Positions 11,156 through 22,719 of a DNA stretch of 64,000 nucleotides are shown one piece after another. Below the pieces are notes generated by a model, which saw only the letters and a list, made by a program, of their open reading frames with translations, ran no database searches and had not been told where the DNA came from. A program made the position numbers and the translations under genes. Source of the DNA: Ditylenchus dipsaci (lineage: Eukaryota; Nematoda; Chromadorea; Rhabditida; Anguinidae). Location of the stretch: the NCBI GenBank assembly GCA_004194705.1, contig SADC01000154.1:1-64000 (forward strand). Direction: 5' to 3'. Numbering within the stretch: the first letter of the stretch is position 1; each line of letters begins with the position of its first letter.

Positions 11156-11855
11156 TTGCAGGTCATGGTGTGACAAATCGATAAATTTATCGATTTCGAT
11201 AAAATCGATTCAAACAAGAATTATTCAAAAAAATCGATAAAAAATCGATAAAATTTTTTATCGATTTTTTATCGAAATTTTATCGATTTTTATCGATTTT
11301 TCGGGCTTAGAGTTATTATGCTCTTTGGTGTCTGGTCGTCAGTTTGAATGATATTCTATGACCTGTACTGTTAACTTTGCCCACGTTTTCACTTCCGACT
11401 TACGCCTTCAAGTTTTTCATCTTTTGGCTTCCGCCTTTGGCCAGAAGTAAACTTTACTTCATTAACTATGTCACTGTTCAGCAAATTGTCTTCCATTTCG
11501 ATGCAACAAGTCGTAAATTTGATAGAAGATGAGGACGAATCATGGCCAGAAGAAGCCGAAAGTCTCAGTCCAAGGGTAAAACAAGCTAGACGATGTAAGG
11601 TACGTGTCAATTTAAACACCAAGGCATTGCCGACTTGCATAAGTTGAGTGGTTACAGATTGAGTTTGATGATAACCTGCATTCGACAAGCTTTTGGAGCA
11701 GCAAATCCTATGGCTACCGTTTCGACTTAGTCTTGAGGAAAGCAGATAATAAGGAGCAGGGAATAGTGAAATGCAATCTCTGTCCAGCAACATTGTCTAA
11801 ATCAGGCACTAAAGGACTAAAGTAAGAACACCCATATAAAAATCTTATTTTAGTA

Positions 11856-12039
11856 CAGCCAAACCTGTTATAGTGCGTCACTGGTAATCGACCACAACTC
11901 GCACTATAATAAGACTCAGACTATATCGGACTTATACTATCGGGCTTATAAAGATTTTTTACAAACTTAATCGAACTTAAGGTCGCCCTATATCGGGTTT
12001 TGCACTATGACGTGATCACACTGTAACGGAGTTTGAATG
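11856..12039. mobile_element. TA-flanked MITE, family A, nested in hAT
   Basis: Termini CAGCCAAACCTGTTATAGTG and the near-complement CACTGTAACGGAGTTTGAATG lie between TA dinucleotides. Internal words such as CTATATCGGACTTA repeat the subterminal motif. It lies between a transposase exon and the next conserved block. Confidence 0.7.
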
Positions 12040-12575
12040 TAATTTTTAAGGGTATGTAGCATTCCATTCCGGCAAAGTGTGACTCCTTCCGAATCTGAAT
12101 TTAACAGTTCTTTGATCAAGTTCGTGACTTGCTCAGCTCAGCCTTTTCGCTTGGTGGATGATTTTAGTTTTATCGAATTTTTAGAATCTTTCCGATTGTT
12201 AGCGTGAGTTTTATACCTAGGTTGTTCTCAAATTCAAAATTTTTAGCAGCGAATCTTTTAAAATGAATGTGATGAAGGAAGCAAAGGATTTCCTGCCTTG
12301 CGGTTATACTATTAGTCGCCGAATTGATGATGCCTGCAGCACTGTGCAAAATCATGTCTCTACTGATGTTTCTAATCTAATGCTCTTCGGTGGAGGCTTA
12401 ACTATAGACTTCGCTAAAAATCGTGTGGACTATCTCGCAGTCACTGGCCACTACATCGATCACAATTGAGCCGTTCCGAGAAAAGAATTCGTTGGTTTCC
12501 GATCTTCTAGCAATCGTCAAATTGAGCCGTATTGATGCCTATGTAGATGTGTTGAAGCCAATAGCTGAAATGGTG

Positions 12576-12854
12576 GAGCAAATTCGGTATACACACCCCA
12601 GTCAACTTCGGTATACACACCCAGTCAAAAAGCCAGCTTGGGGACCAGGCAAATTTTTTTAATTTTTTTTGTGTAAAAAAATTTAAATTTTTTACAGAAA
12701 ATAATTTTCTAAAAAATTAATATTTTTTTACGAAAAAAATTTAAAAAATTTGCCTTGGTCCCCCAAGCTGGCTTTTGACTGGGTGTGTGTATACCGAAGT
12801 TGACTGGGGTGTGTATACCGAAGTTGACTGGGGTGTGAATACCGAAATTTAGCC
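12576..12854. mobile_element. MULE-like MITE with repeated CGGTATACACACCCC ends
   Basis: The left arm has two and the right arm three inverted copies of a 24-bp unit, CGGTATACACACCCCAGTCA plus ACTT. The inner arms include AAAAGCCAGCTTGGGG. GAAATGGTG occurs at 12567-12575 and 12855-12863, an exact 9-bp duplication. The insertion disrupts the hAT transposase frame. Confidence 0.85.
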
Positions 12855-13643
12855 GAAATGGTGATCGATTTGCAGGTAAGTTGACTATCGGATTGGTTTA
12901 CAGTGACTTTTCAATATTTAGGCAGAAAAAGAGCCTACTTCAAACAAAATCCTTGGCCATGCCGTTACTGTATGGTTAGATCTGCAAGCTATGATGACTT
13001 TGGAAGATGGATGTTCGCTTTATCGGATTTTTTTGGCGGCGGCAGCATTCATGCACCATGAACTTTTTTTTTGAACAATATTTGAGCTTGTCGATTTGTT
13101 GGCCTATTATATGTTTACTTGTCTAGCTTCAATAAATTTTTGCTTGGTAAAAATGTTTACAGGTGAGGGAGGATCTAGATCATGGGTACATAAAAAATTC
13201 TTTCAGTTTTTCCTAAACATGATGATGATAACCAGAAACTTATGGGCAAAGTAAAGCCATAAGCTCGATATGATAAAATTAACTCCAACGAGCCTGTCCT
13301 ACTAAAAATAAGGATTGACATTGGAAACTATGTGGTAACTTCAAGTACAATATTAACTCTGAGGTACACTAAGGAGATGTGCAAAGAAAAAGAGGTATAA
13401 CTGACTCTAACAATATACAATTGGCGATCCTAATTTATGCAAGTCTATACCATAAACGAAAAAAACTTGACCAAAATTTTGAAAGAGAGAGCAAAGAGTA
13501 GAAGAACTCTAAGTCAAAAAAAATCGATAAAAATCGATAAAATTTTTTATCGATTTTTTATCGATTTTTGCTATGACATAACGCCAAAGGCCATTTTATC
13601 GAAATCGATAAATTTATCGATTTGTCACACCATGTTGCAGGTA

Positions 13644-13827
13644 CAGTCAACTCTCGATACAGTGTACCCTCGATATAGTGTAGATCTCGATATAGTGTAT
13701 ATTTTTCAACCTCATTTAGTTAGCTCTAAGCCAAACTGGCTTACAGTGTACCTTCGATATAGTGTAACCCTCGATATAGTGTATATTTTTCCGATCCCGC
13801 GAGCTACACTGTATCGAGAGTGGACTG
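13644..13827. mobile_element. TA-flanked MITE, family A
   Basis: It starts CAGTCAACTCTCGATACAGT and ends ACTGTATCGAGAGTGGACTG between TA dinucleotides. CTCGATATAGTGTA is repeated four times inside, in both arms. It inserted directly beside the right duplication of the hAT element. Confidence 0.85.
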
Positions 13828-13904
13828 TAGCTTAACTGCTGTCACCGATTTTCCGGGGAAATCGAGGGAGCAAGGAGCTACTACGCAAAATTTTCAATAT
13901 TTTT

Positions 13905-14105
13905 GGCCACTTTGTACTTCTCCACCTCGGTACTTCTCTTCTGCGTAGTTCCATCCTGTTACTCCCCTATTTGGATAATACCACTTGAGTACCACCACAT
14001 GGGTATTCCCCTCCTAGGTCCTCCCCATATTGGTATCCCTCACTTGAGTAACACCACTGGGTGCACCAACTCCTCAACCACGAGGATCGAGCTACCTGAG
14101 TACTG
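13905..14105. repeat. Array of degenerate short palindromes (CACCTGGGTACC type)
   Basis: About ten loosely spaced units such as CCACTTGAGTACCACC, CCACATGGGTATTCCC and ACCTGAGTACTG, each nearly self-complementary. Similar words occur at 10350-10415, 16365-16480 and 46660-46740. Confidence 0.55.
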
Positions 14106-14946
14106 ATCGTGAGAAATGGTAAACTTATAATCTTTTTTAGATTTTCGCCCTTTAGATTGGTGACCTACAGCGTTTTTTTGTTCGATAAACTCAACCTTAG
14201 TCAATCCTATATGCTTTTAGGCTCAAGAGGTGGCTAAAAAAAATTCTGAATCCCTTCTTCGTCCTCGCTGTCATCCTTCTGCTCTGTCTTTATCTTTTTC
14301 TTTTGTTCCTTTTTTTAAAGCCAGAGTTGAACCATGAATCAAATATAAATGTTTTCACATTGCAGTTACTATAATAAAGTCGGTAGCTTACGAAGGTTTA
14401 AACAAGCGAAAAGAGAGTATGTTCGACGGGTAGGATGGCCCTGCATTGGACATTTTTGAAATTTTCATTTTCATTTCAATTTACAACTTTATCATAGCTT
14501 AGATATAAGCCATAGCCTATAATCATGACTGCACATTGGTATACAAAACGTGCAATTGTAAAAAAAATAAAGAAAATATCAATCAAAGAAAAACCCAAGA
14601 TAGGTTGCTAATTCAGGTAGGCTTCAGCCTTCAACTCAGCTTTTTTTTTATTCGGGCACTTTTAAGAAGGCTTTATAATAGTAAGAATGCTATTTTGCGT
14701 TTTTTTAGCTTTGTTTACTTTAACCAAATGACCGTTTTGTACCTGCAAACTATTTTTAGATATCGGAATAGTGCACGAAAAAGATTTTGAAGCTGAAACA
14801 TAAGACAAAAATTTCACCCCGGGTGGACATGCAGATTCAGCACTTTAACTCTCATATGGATTCATTGGAACAAAACATTTAACTTCCTTATTTCAATCTA
14901 TCAGCCGGGTATACATTGGTCAGAAGTATACATTCATATCCAGATA
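14106..14946. other. AT-rich spacer without recognised features
   Basis: Only short open frames with no similarity I recognise; no inverted or tandem structure stands out. Confidence 0.4.
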
Positions 14947-15506
14947 CCGTAGAACCTCTAATAAACGGGGGGGGGGGTGGTACTTTTTTCTAGTACCAAA
15001 ATACTTAATTCTAGTGCCAAAATTTTCATTTTTTGAACTTTTCTCTTTAGTCGAAAAAGTTACTTCATACAAAGCTCAAAATTTTCAAATTTTTGAAATT
15101 TTTTACAGGAAATTGAAGTCTAGTCAGAAAGCTGAGATTCAGGGCTACACGTTCATGTCTCAAGGAAAAAATCTCTAACTTTACAAAGAGTTTTTCTATG
15201 CATGTTGAATTTTGTACTAGAAAAAAGTATTTTGGTACTAGAAATAAGTATTTTGGTACTAGATTTAAGTTTTATCCATAAATGGGCTCCCCCAGGATTC
15301 AAAATCGTGTTCTTGGCATTCTGTTTTTGCCCATCTTTTATAGTTTGATCTCGGAAAAGTTATCACCCAATTGGTAGCCAGTGAGATGAGTTACAAGATG
15401 AGTAGTAATTTTGCTTGAGAAAATTCTTCAACAAATGGGTGAAAAACAGAATGCCAAAAACACGATTTTGAATTAGGGGGGTGCCCGTTTAATAGAGGTT
15501 ATACGG
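14947..15506. mobile_element. TA-flanked element, family B
   Basis: It starts CCGTAGAACCTCTAATAAAC and ends GTTTAATAGAGGTTATACGG, with TA on both sides. The 3' half (15290-15480) is clearly related to the MITE at 3439-3669, including CAAAATCGTGTTCTTGGCATT-like arms. The left part contains repeated TATTTTGGTACTAGAA words in inverted orientation around 15100. Confidence 0.8.
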
Positions 15507-15512
15507 TATCTA

Positions 15513-16335
15513 CCGTATTTCCTCTAATAAGCGCCCCCGCTCCAATAAGCGCCCTTGCTCTAATAAGCGCCCCCCCCCCCTAGAGCGAGGTTGAGAAATA
15601 AGCGTCCCCGCTCTAATAAGCGCCCCCCCCATCAAAGCCATTTTAGCTAGTATGAATTGCTATTTTCGGAGAGTTGATTTTTATTGCAGAATTTTAATTT
15701 CTATTAAAATTTGTGATAGATGGATGGCCATTGACGCTCAACAGGAATTCAAGTCCGGCGGCAATCCAAAAAGTGCCTTCGATGGATGTCTATCTTTAGT
15801 GGATCGTAGATGCTTGGAAATCACTTCCGGTTGCGGCCATTGCCAAGACATTCGAGGGTTTGTTTTTTTTTCTTTCTTTGCAAAAAAGAATTCTCTTTTT
15901 CCGATAGCGGGATCACTGTCTGACATAATGGGAGCGAAGACAATCGAATTCACTGCTTCAAGGAACATGGACCGATTCCAGAGAGACAGTTCGAACTGCT
16001 GGCGGCGCGCTCTTCGGTTCGACAGGCGGTTGGAGCGGAAGAAAAGAACAAGGAAGAAGAGGAAAAAATGGCTAGATCAGCGACGAATCTCTTCATTTTG
16101 AAAACAATGATCTTGATGTTATTAAACCAAGCTACCACATTGTCTGATTGTTTGTTGATTTGTGTTGTTATCGAATTTTGAATAAAATTAATTTTCTCAA
16201 ACTTTCGCGGCGCCTACGGCGCCGAGACTTCGGATAATAAGCGCCCCCGCTGCAATAAGCGCTTCCGCTCTAATAAGCCCCCCCTAAGAGGAGGTTGAAA
16301 AATAAGCGCTCCGGGCGCTTATTAGAGAAATACGG
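15513..16335 (+). mobile_element. TA-flanked pogo/Tigger-type element, family B ends
   Basis: It starts CCGTATTTCCTCTAATAAGC and ends GCTTATTAGAGAAATACGG, flanked by TA. AATAAGCGCCCCCGCTC units are repeated three to four times in each arm. The interior carries the tail of a DDE transposase (next entry) and a likely polyadenylation signal AATAAA at 16181, so this is a deletion derivative of an autonomous element. Only five bases separate it from the preceding element. Confidence 0.85.
15735..16100 (+). pseudogene. C-terminal fragment of a pogo-type DDE transposase
   Basis: One frame reads WIVDAWKSLPVAAIAKTFEG, then, after a short T-rich stretch that looks like an intron (GTTTGTTT to CGATAG), CGITV and NGSEDNRI. 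The pair 'AW..v....I.ksF..CGI' and 'dGSEDd' is typical of the end of DDE_1 transposases of the pogo/Tigger group. There is one stop in the fragment, and the catalytic part is absent. Confidence 0.65.
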
Positions 16336-16337
16336 TA

Positions 16338-17390
16338 CATCGTCTTAAAAGACCTTAGCATTGGGTACCAATACCTTGGCTAATATTGCGCACGCAGTTT
16401 CACCTAGATACGATACCGAGGCATTCCTGCGTATCAACACCTGAGTGCCACCTGGATACCTGACGGGTATGAAACTAATCCAGACTATAGTTCCGGCAAG
16501 TGAAATTGTTGTTTTAGTATTATCAAAGCATGTTCAGCACAGGATTTTGCAGGGGTTTTGTAGCTTGTGCGAAAGTGGGGATTTACCGAGGATGAAATGA
16601 GTAGGTTGGGGCAATTACTAACAAGCAAAGTATCCGAGGTGTGATTCTCAGGACGAAAGATAATAAAAAAATTAGTGTCTTCTTGTGGAGCACCCCCAGG
16701 TTAGGTGTGAAAGTGTTTGGCTAACCTCACGCAATAGTCGAAATTTGAGAATTAGTTAATTGAAGTTTGAAATGTGACGATGATACAAGTATATGTTTTG
16801 GTGGAGTATATAATTCTTTCCTCGAAATTTAATTTTCCTCAATGGACAATCACCCGTATAATTGTGATTCTTCACTCCTGAATAAGCACAGTAACACTTG
16901 GTTTTCAAAAAATTGATGTTTTTTCGGTTTAGCCTTAGTCCCCCAACGCGCAAAAACTAAAAATAGTCAAGAATTTTTTAGTTTAATTTAGAGCTAAAAC
17001 AATTCTACCATGCTTTTCAACATGGCTCTTGCAAAAAAACCTTTATGCATTTTTGATTTATGCATCAATTCAAAAAAGATTTTTTCTTGATAATTTTAGT
17101 TTCTTTTGCCATGAGAACCAGGGCTAAACTAGGAAAAAAATTCGATTTTTTGAAAACCAAGTGTTACCTACCAGTAGTCAAACCATTTTTTTTGTTTGTG
17201 CACGTTAAGTCATTTTGTGGCCCTGGAAATTCTCTAGCGAATAGTATACTAACATTCACTAAGTGACAATAGCATAGTGGGTTAATAGACAGAACAAATA
17301 AAAAACCGGATTTTCTGTTTTGTCGAATTGACTCGTGGCCAGAAAAAATTGATAAAGTTTTATGTGCTGTGATAAAAATTCTTTCACTAT
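16338..17390. other. Non-coding stretch with a short palindromic-word cluster
   Basis: GGGTACCAATACCTTGG and similar words cluster at 16360-16480. The rest shows no gene or clear repeat. Confidence 0.4.
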
Positions 17391-17393
17391 GTG

Positions 17394-17637
17394 TAAGCGC
17401 AGATCAGAAGCTACAAAACCCATTTTGCAGAATATTTTTGAAAATATAAATGTTGAGTTATGGCTTTTTGAAAAAAACCACAAATGGCCAAAAATCAATT
17501 TTCTTAATTTTTTACGAATTTCATGGTTTTGGTTTTGACATGGTTTTGCTGTTTTCATGAGACCATAGCTCAACATATAAATTTAGAAAAAGAATTATGT
17601 AAAAAGGGTTTTGTAGCTTCTGATCTGCGCTACACAT
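17394..17637. repeat. Inverted-repeat element, ends GCGCAGATCAGAAGC
   Basis: GTAAGCGCAGATCAGAAGC followed by TACAAAACCC at the left is matched by its complement at the right end (GGGTTTTGTAGCTTCTGATC). Smaller inverted matches continue inward (TTGAGTTATGG and CCATAGCTCAA). This is probably a MITE with TA-type flanks. Confidence 0.65.
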
Positions 17638-17779
17638 TACACACATATTGACTACAACAATCGACACTGCCAAACACTATATTCTACCTAAAACTTATAT
17701 CGCACAGCTCAAAAGCGATCACAAACATGATGAAAATGCATACCCGCATTAATATATGCGAAAAAAAGTAAAAAGTGGG

Positions 17780-18080
17780 TGTTAAACTTTAAATAAAGTT
17801 TAAATCAAGTCAAACTTCACCCAATTTAAAGTAAGACCTAACCCAATTTAAAGTTTAAATTTTAAAGGAAAAATTTGACTGGAGATTTTAAAGTTTAAAT
17901 TGGGTAAGGTTAATGTTTAAATAAACTTTAAATAAACCTTAACTTTACCCATTATTCACTTTTACAGGTTAGGTTAAAGTTTAAATTAGGTCATGTTAAA
18001 GTTTAAATTGACTTTGAATCCTATTTAAACTTTAACATTACCCCATTTCTACCTTAACCTTACCCTATTCAAACTCAAAC
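17780..18080. repeat. Array of self-complementary TTTAAACTTTAAA words
   Basis: About fifteen copies of AAAGTTTAAAT or its complement ATTTAAACTTT, many followed by TGGGTAAGGT or preceded by ACCTAACCC. The region can fold on itself at several alternative positions. No frame is supported. Confidence 0.7.
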
Positions 18081-18514
18081 TCGAGTTCCTGTGTATACAG
18101 ATAATCTAATTGATTGGGGGCGATGGCTAATCAATAGATAAGATTGAAAATTTATCACGATGCCACTCGACCACTGTACATGGCCTCTGGATGTGCAATG
18201 ACAAAACAACAGTGGGGACCGAGCAAAAGACCGATTGTTATGTGCTATCCGGCACTAATTTTAACATTTTTAAAATTGGATATCGGTACATGGTGTTGTA
18301 CACAGCAAAGGGTTGGCCGCTTCGCGGCCACCACCAACACATTCCCTATTGCAAGGAATCGAAGAACATCTAGTATATATTCTAGGACGAAACAATAACA
18401 ACAATAAGACTTATATATCAATAATGAATGGTGTAAAAACAGGTGGGGCTTAAGAAAAAAAGAGAGGGCGTTTATCAGAGAGTGTCCGTTTACTATATGT
18501 AGAGCGTTTTTATA

Positions 18515-19916
18515 GGGCAAAGCTTTTCCTTGCTGCTAAAAGACTTCTTTTTGCTCCCAAAGGACTTTTTTTGCTGCTAATTTTTTTGCTGCAAAAGACT
18601 TTTTTTTGCTCCCAAAGGACTTTTTTTGCTGCTAATTTGTCTGCTGCAAAAAGACTTTTTTTTTGCTCCAAGAAGACTTTTTTGCTGCAAAAAGACTTTT
18701 CGTGCTGCAAAAAGACTTTTTTGCTGCTAAAATACTTTTTTTTGCTGCTAAAATACTTTTTTTTGCTGCTAAAATACTTTTTTTGCTGCAAATATTCTTT
18801 TGCTTCACATGCCTTCTTTGCAGCATTTTTCACTAGAAATATCAATTATTATACATATTTTGCGGTCAATTCGTTTACAGTCAATGCGTCCACAGTCAGT
18901 TCGTGCATGCGCCAATTCGTCCACACGTCAATTCGTCCACAGATCAATTAATCCCACTTTCGAAACCTAGGTAGTTCCTTATTCTCCAGGTGGGTCCGGC
19001 TGAATAACTTAAGTACCGCCTAAAAATTTCGCGGCAAAAACCGACTTTTCATACACACTAAATTTATACACACTAAATCACTCAAGGCACTGCTCTAGGC
19101 ATGATATAATTATATACATCCTCAGTCTGAATGATTCCCTTAATTTTAAGGTCGACTACCTGATATTTATGCATTTCAGGGGCAAAAATTAAATAAAAAC
19201 TTAAATTTTGGTTGAATTCTTTTCCAAAAAATTGATTTTTCATTTAGGAAGGTGTCAGAAAATAGCTTTAAATCATTCTGAGCGTAAAAAAGTTACTTAG
19301 CAGATGTTTAAACACTTTTCTCAGATCAATATAAAGTGCGCCCCCCCCGTCCAAGTGCATATGTCGCGACTACCTTAAAGTGGGTACTGTTTTTTTCATG
19401 AATAACCCAGAGTATTGAGATTCTAGTTAGTCAAACAGAATTTCGGTCTCAACAAACTGTTTTCAGCACACAATTTTGGGTTGTATAGCATGGTTTATTC
19501 GTTCCTAAGAAATAATAAAAGTTTTGTGGACAAATTGACCGCAAAATATGTATAATAATTGATATTTCTAGTGAAAAATGCTGCGAAGAAGGCATGTGAA
19601 GCAAAAACAACATTTGCAGCAAAAAAAGTATTTTAGCAGCAAAAAAAAGTATTTTAGCAGCAAAAAAAAGTCTTTTTGCAGCACGAAAAGTCTTTTTGCA
19701 GCAAAAAAAAGTCTTCTTGGAGCAAAAAAAAGTCTTTTTGCAGCAGATAAAATTAGCAGCAAAAAAAGTCCTTTGGGAGCAAAAAAAAGTCTTTTTGCAG
19801 CAAAAAAGTCTTTTTGGCGCAAAAAAAAGTCTTTTTGCAGCAAAAAAAATTAGCAGCAAAAAAAAGTCCTTTGGGAGCAAAAAGAAGTCTTTTAGCAGCA
19901 AGGAAAAGCTTTGCCC
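18515..19916. mobile_element. MULE-like element, GCAGCAAAAAAAGTC tandem TIRs, 9-bp duplication
   Basis: The termini GGGCAAAGCTTTTCCTTGC and its complement are each followed by about 14 copies of a ~20-bp unit, GCAGCAAAAAAAAGTCTTTT. The inverted arms continue for some 350 bases, through CACTAGAAATATCAATTATT. GTTTTTATA lies at 18506-18514 and 19917-19925, an exact 9-bp duplication. The interior of about 650 bases has no recognisable gene, so the element is non-autonomous. The long overlapping open frames in both arms are products of the repeat. Confidence 0.9.
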
Positions 19917-20313
19917 GTTTTTATATGGTAAGAGAGCGCACTGATTTCTGGTTAAAACAATTTTTCTTCACTTTTTTGAGCGCTTTTTTTAAACGTTCCG
20001 CCTAGCTCTAAATGATGTAGTCAGCGAGTTTGAGCCCGTGGTGTGGCCAAAAAAATTCTTCTTTTTTTTTCTGAAAAGTTTATTTTTGATTCGAAATTTA
20101 AAAAATTTACCGAAAAAATTTCATTTTCGTAGATTGTTTGTCCTATTTTTCATTTATTGTCGTGAGATGTTTTTATCAGGCGACCTCCGCCAGACTTTTA
20201 GATACATTTTGAGTCATGGATGTCATAAGCGATAAAAAAAATTAAAAAGCATTAAAAGTTCAAACAAGGATTATTTAAAAAAAAAGAGATAAATTTTTAT
20301 CGCTTTTTTATGA

Positions 20314-20702
20314 CGCTACCCAGGTTTATTAATTAGAACTTATAATAAAGTACTGTTTCGAAAAAGTCAAAGTTATAAAAAATGGTTTCGCCAAAACAGG
20401 TTTAGAAAAAGAGCATGTTTGAAAACAACCTGTTTGATAAACATACATCTGGAACAGGAACTTGTCTATAACAGCTTTTCACCTCTACAACTACTCCTGA
20501 CCTACAAAACCATCATTTTTTAACCACAAGACGGTCAAAAACTGTTATAGACAAGTTCCTGTTCCACATGTATGTTTATCAAACAGGTTGTTTTCAAACA
20601 TGCTCTTTTTCTAAACCTGTTTTGGCGAAACCATTTTTTATAAACTTTGAACTTTCGAAACAGCGCTTTATTATAACTTCTAATTAATAAACCTGGGTAG
20701 CG
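20314..20702. repeat. Foldback element, ~165-base arms
   Basis: CGCTACCCAGGTTTATTAAT at the left and its complement at the right end begin arms that match for about 165 bases, with a loop near 70. The arms differ at only a few positions. The flanks both contain TTTTATCGCTTTTTA, which could be an unusually long duplication or part of an older host repeat. Confidence 0.8.
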
Positions 20703-20819
20703 CCTGTTTTATCGCTTTTTAAATTACGATTTGTGGTGTCTTTTAGTCATCCCTCTATATAGTTTAGCCCCTGGAACAGCATAGAATACGCACCATATCG
20801 AGGGCTATACTATACAGAA

Positions 20820-21090
20820 GGACTACTGTACATGGTATCCCAAGAAATTTGATACACTTTGAAAAGCCATAACTTTTTTTCTGGGTCGGATTCCGTAAAT
20901 CTGTAAACACAGATCGACTCAGAATCGCGTGACAATTTTTTGGTATATGATGTCAAAAACACGATTTTTGCTTGGTCCCCCCCCCTTCCTTTGGTTTGGG
21001 ATCTTATCTGTAGATGGCCTCTGGATAGGTGAGACCTAAACCACAGGGGGACCAAGCAAAAATCGTGTTTTTGACATTATATACCAAAAA
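20820..21090. repeat. Truncated member of MITE family C
   Basis: AAAGCCATAACTTTTTTTCT, GCTTGGTCCCCCC and its complement GGGGACCAAGC, and AATCGTGTTTTTGACATTAT match the arms of the elements at 49084, 56021 and 56587. The right end is lost, replaced by the CGGGATCCCG-rich segment. Confidence 0.65.
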
Positions 21091-21099
21091 AAATCAAAA

Positions 21100-22212
21100 A
21101 ATAGAGCTGGAAACGGGACGGGATCCCGATCCCGCCCGATCGCTTTTCGGGCAAAAATCCCGTCCCGAAATCCCGCCCGATCATTTCTCAAAATCCCGAT
21201 CCCGAAATTCGTCGAATCCCAACGGAAATTTATCAAATAAAAAAACATACATTTGACGCATTTTTGCAAAATTGATTCTTTTGCTCTCTCTCTCCTATAT
21301 AGTTTTTATTTGATTGTTATAGCTATGAGCCTTATCTGGAGTATTGGACTTTTCGAGAAACTGTCGTCATTTGAAGCCAAATGCGGAATGTGGAAAAAAT
21401 TAATCAAATTGTATATGGCAGCACAAAAAGGCTTTTCGTTCACGCAAAATCACACGATGAATTTGCTGATAAACTCAGAGATCTGCAAGAAAAGCGAGAG
21501 GCTCAAAAAACTCTATGCACCGATTTTTAAAGGTTTTGCCGAAAGGTGTTATTACTTGTTCAAAGATGCGTTATCTTTTTGTAAGATTCTTTTGATTCGT
21601 AGGATACTCTCTTGGTTAGACAAAAAAGTGGTTCATTGCATAGCTTGTGCTACCCTTCTCTTTACCAATGTTGACCAGCCGACGGCTAGAGTACACTTTT
21701 GGCCACAGCCAAAAGCGAGTTTTTTGGAGGTCTAAGTGTTTCATATGCCCTAAATACGATAGAAACGGCAAAAAAAGTGTGGGAAGGCCATTTTCAAAAA
21801 AAAATTCGATCGCCTTTGTCCTCCCTATGGTTTTGGTTGTTTTTCGTCTTAAAGGAGCATGTTCACGCAGTCAAATTCAAATGTTGATATTTGAATTCCC
21901 GGGGACCAATCCTACAAGTGGAATTATGACACGAAATGTTTTTTTCAAATAAATATTTTTTGCTTTTCAAGCAAATTCTTTTCTTTGGCCTCCTATTTTT
22001 TGATCCAAGTCACTCGTTTTTGCTGAGAGTGTACCACTTAAGTTGGTTTCACTAAAGTTGGTTTCACTAAGAGTTGGTTTCACTAATTAAAGTTGCTAGA
22101 ATCTAGCGTTCGAGCGGGATTTCGGGACGGGATTTTCAGCCAAAAAAATTTCGTGATCGGGATTATCGCTAAAAAAATTCGGGATCCCGTTCAAATTCGG
22201 GATTTTTCCATT
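21100..22212 (+). mobile_element. Element with CGGGATCCCG-rich inverted termini
   Basis: 21105-21215 is packed with GGGATCCCGATCCCGCCCG words; the complement (GCGGGATTTCGGGACGGGAT) returns at 22105-22205. Between them is a 160-codon open frame at 21253-21735 that I do not recognise. No target duplication could be fixed. Confidence 0.55.
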
Positions 22213-22680
22213 TTTTTGTTTTTTCAAAAGAAATTACCCTCAAATATTGCTCTATGATTACAAATACACTTTCAGTAAACACTTTATATGGCTACGTTTC
22301 ACATAATCGACATAATTTAAATATAATTTATATAATTTATTAACGGGAAAGCTTTGTTCAAAAAATTAACATTTCGCTTAAATGTCGGCTGGGCAGAAGT
22401 ACACTTTTTGGCCAGCCCTTTCGAGGGCGCAGGGGGCTTGGAGTTGAAATGCGCACACCCACATACTTTAGACACGAATCACTCGAAAGTGACTCTGGAT
22501 GCATGAAAAATCATGCATAGCAGAGTTTCTTTATGCAGTAGGCCCCAGTTAAAAAAAAATATGTTCAAATTTCATCTGTTTAAATCAAGTATGGTTACTT
22601 TAGTGAAACCAACTTAGTGAAACCAACTTAGTTCACCAACTTAGTGAAACCAATTCTAGCAACTTTAATTTAATTTTGGT
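22030..22680. repeat. Inverted arrays of AGTTGGTTTCACTAA
   Basis: Three copies at 22037-22084 and four complementary copies at 22611-22660, each bordered by AATTAAAGTTGCTAGAAT or its complement. They overlap the right end of the CGGGATCCCG element, so the order of insertion is unclear. The 14-bp unit and inverted layout resemble the MULE-like termini. Confidence 0.6.
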
Positions 22681-22719
22681 GTTGACCAAGCAATATTGAT
22701 CGTATTTAAGGTGTTCGCA

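Larger units (their letters stand above)
11468..13075 (+). pseudogene. hAT transposase relic
   Basis: Exon 11468-11599 starts MSLFSKLSSISMQQVV; exon 11658-11821 contains VKCNLCPATLSKSGTKGLK, a BED-like zinc finger start. Later pieces read SSLIKFVTCSAQPFRLVDD and SFIEFLESFR, then DFLPCGYTISRRIDDAC and VDYLAVTGHYID, the usual hAT order up to the first catalytic region. Frame changes and two nested insertions disrupt it, and the C-terminal dimerisation domain is not recognisable. Confidence 0.8.
11164..13634 (+). mobile_element. hAT transposon with 8-bp duplication TTGCAGGT
   Basis: The termini CATGGTGTGACAAATCGATA and its complement are followed by inverted arrays of AAAATCGATAAA. TTGCAGGT occurs at 11156-11163 and 13635-13642, an exact 8-bp target duplication as made by hAT transposases. 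The interior holds broken transposase exons and two nested elements (11856-12039 and 12576-12854). Confidence 0.9.

Noticed and set aside
18571..19944. Several 60-150-codon open frames on both strands, rich in Lys, Ser, Phe and Leu
   Set aside because: They read through the GCAGCAAAAAAAGTC tandem arrays; frames open on both strands and repeated peptides are a product of the repeat.
21253..21735. 160-codon frame as a membrane protein gene
   Set aside because: It lies between CGGGATCCCG inverted termini, so it is more likely transposon interior; its hydrophobic look follows the T-rich composition.
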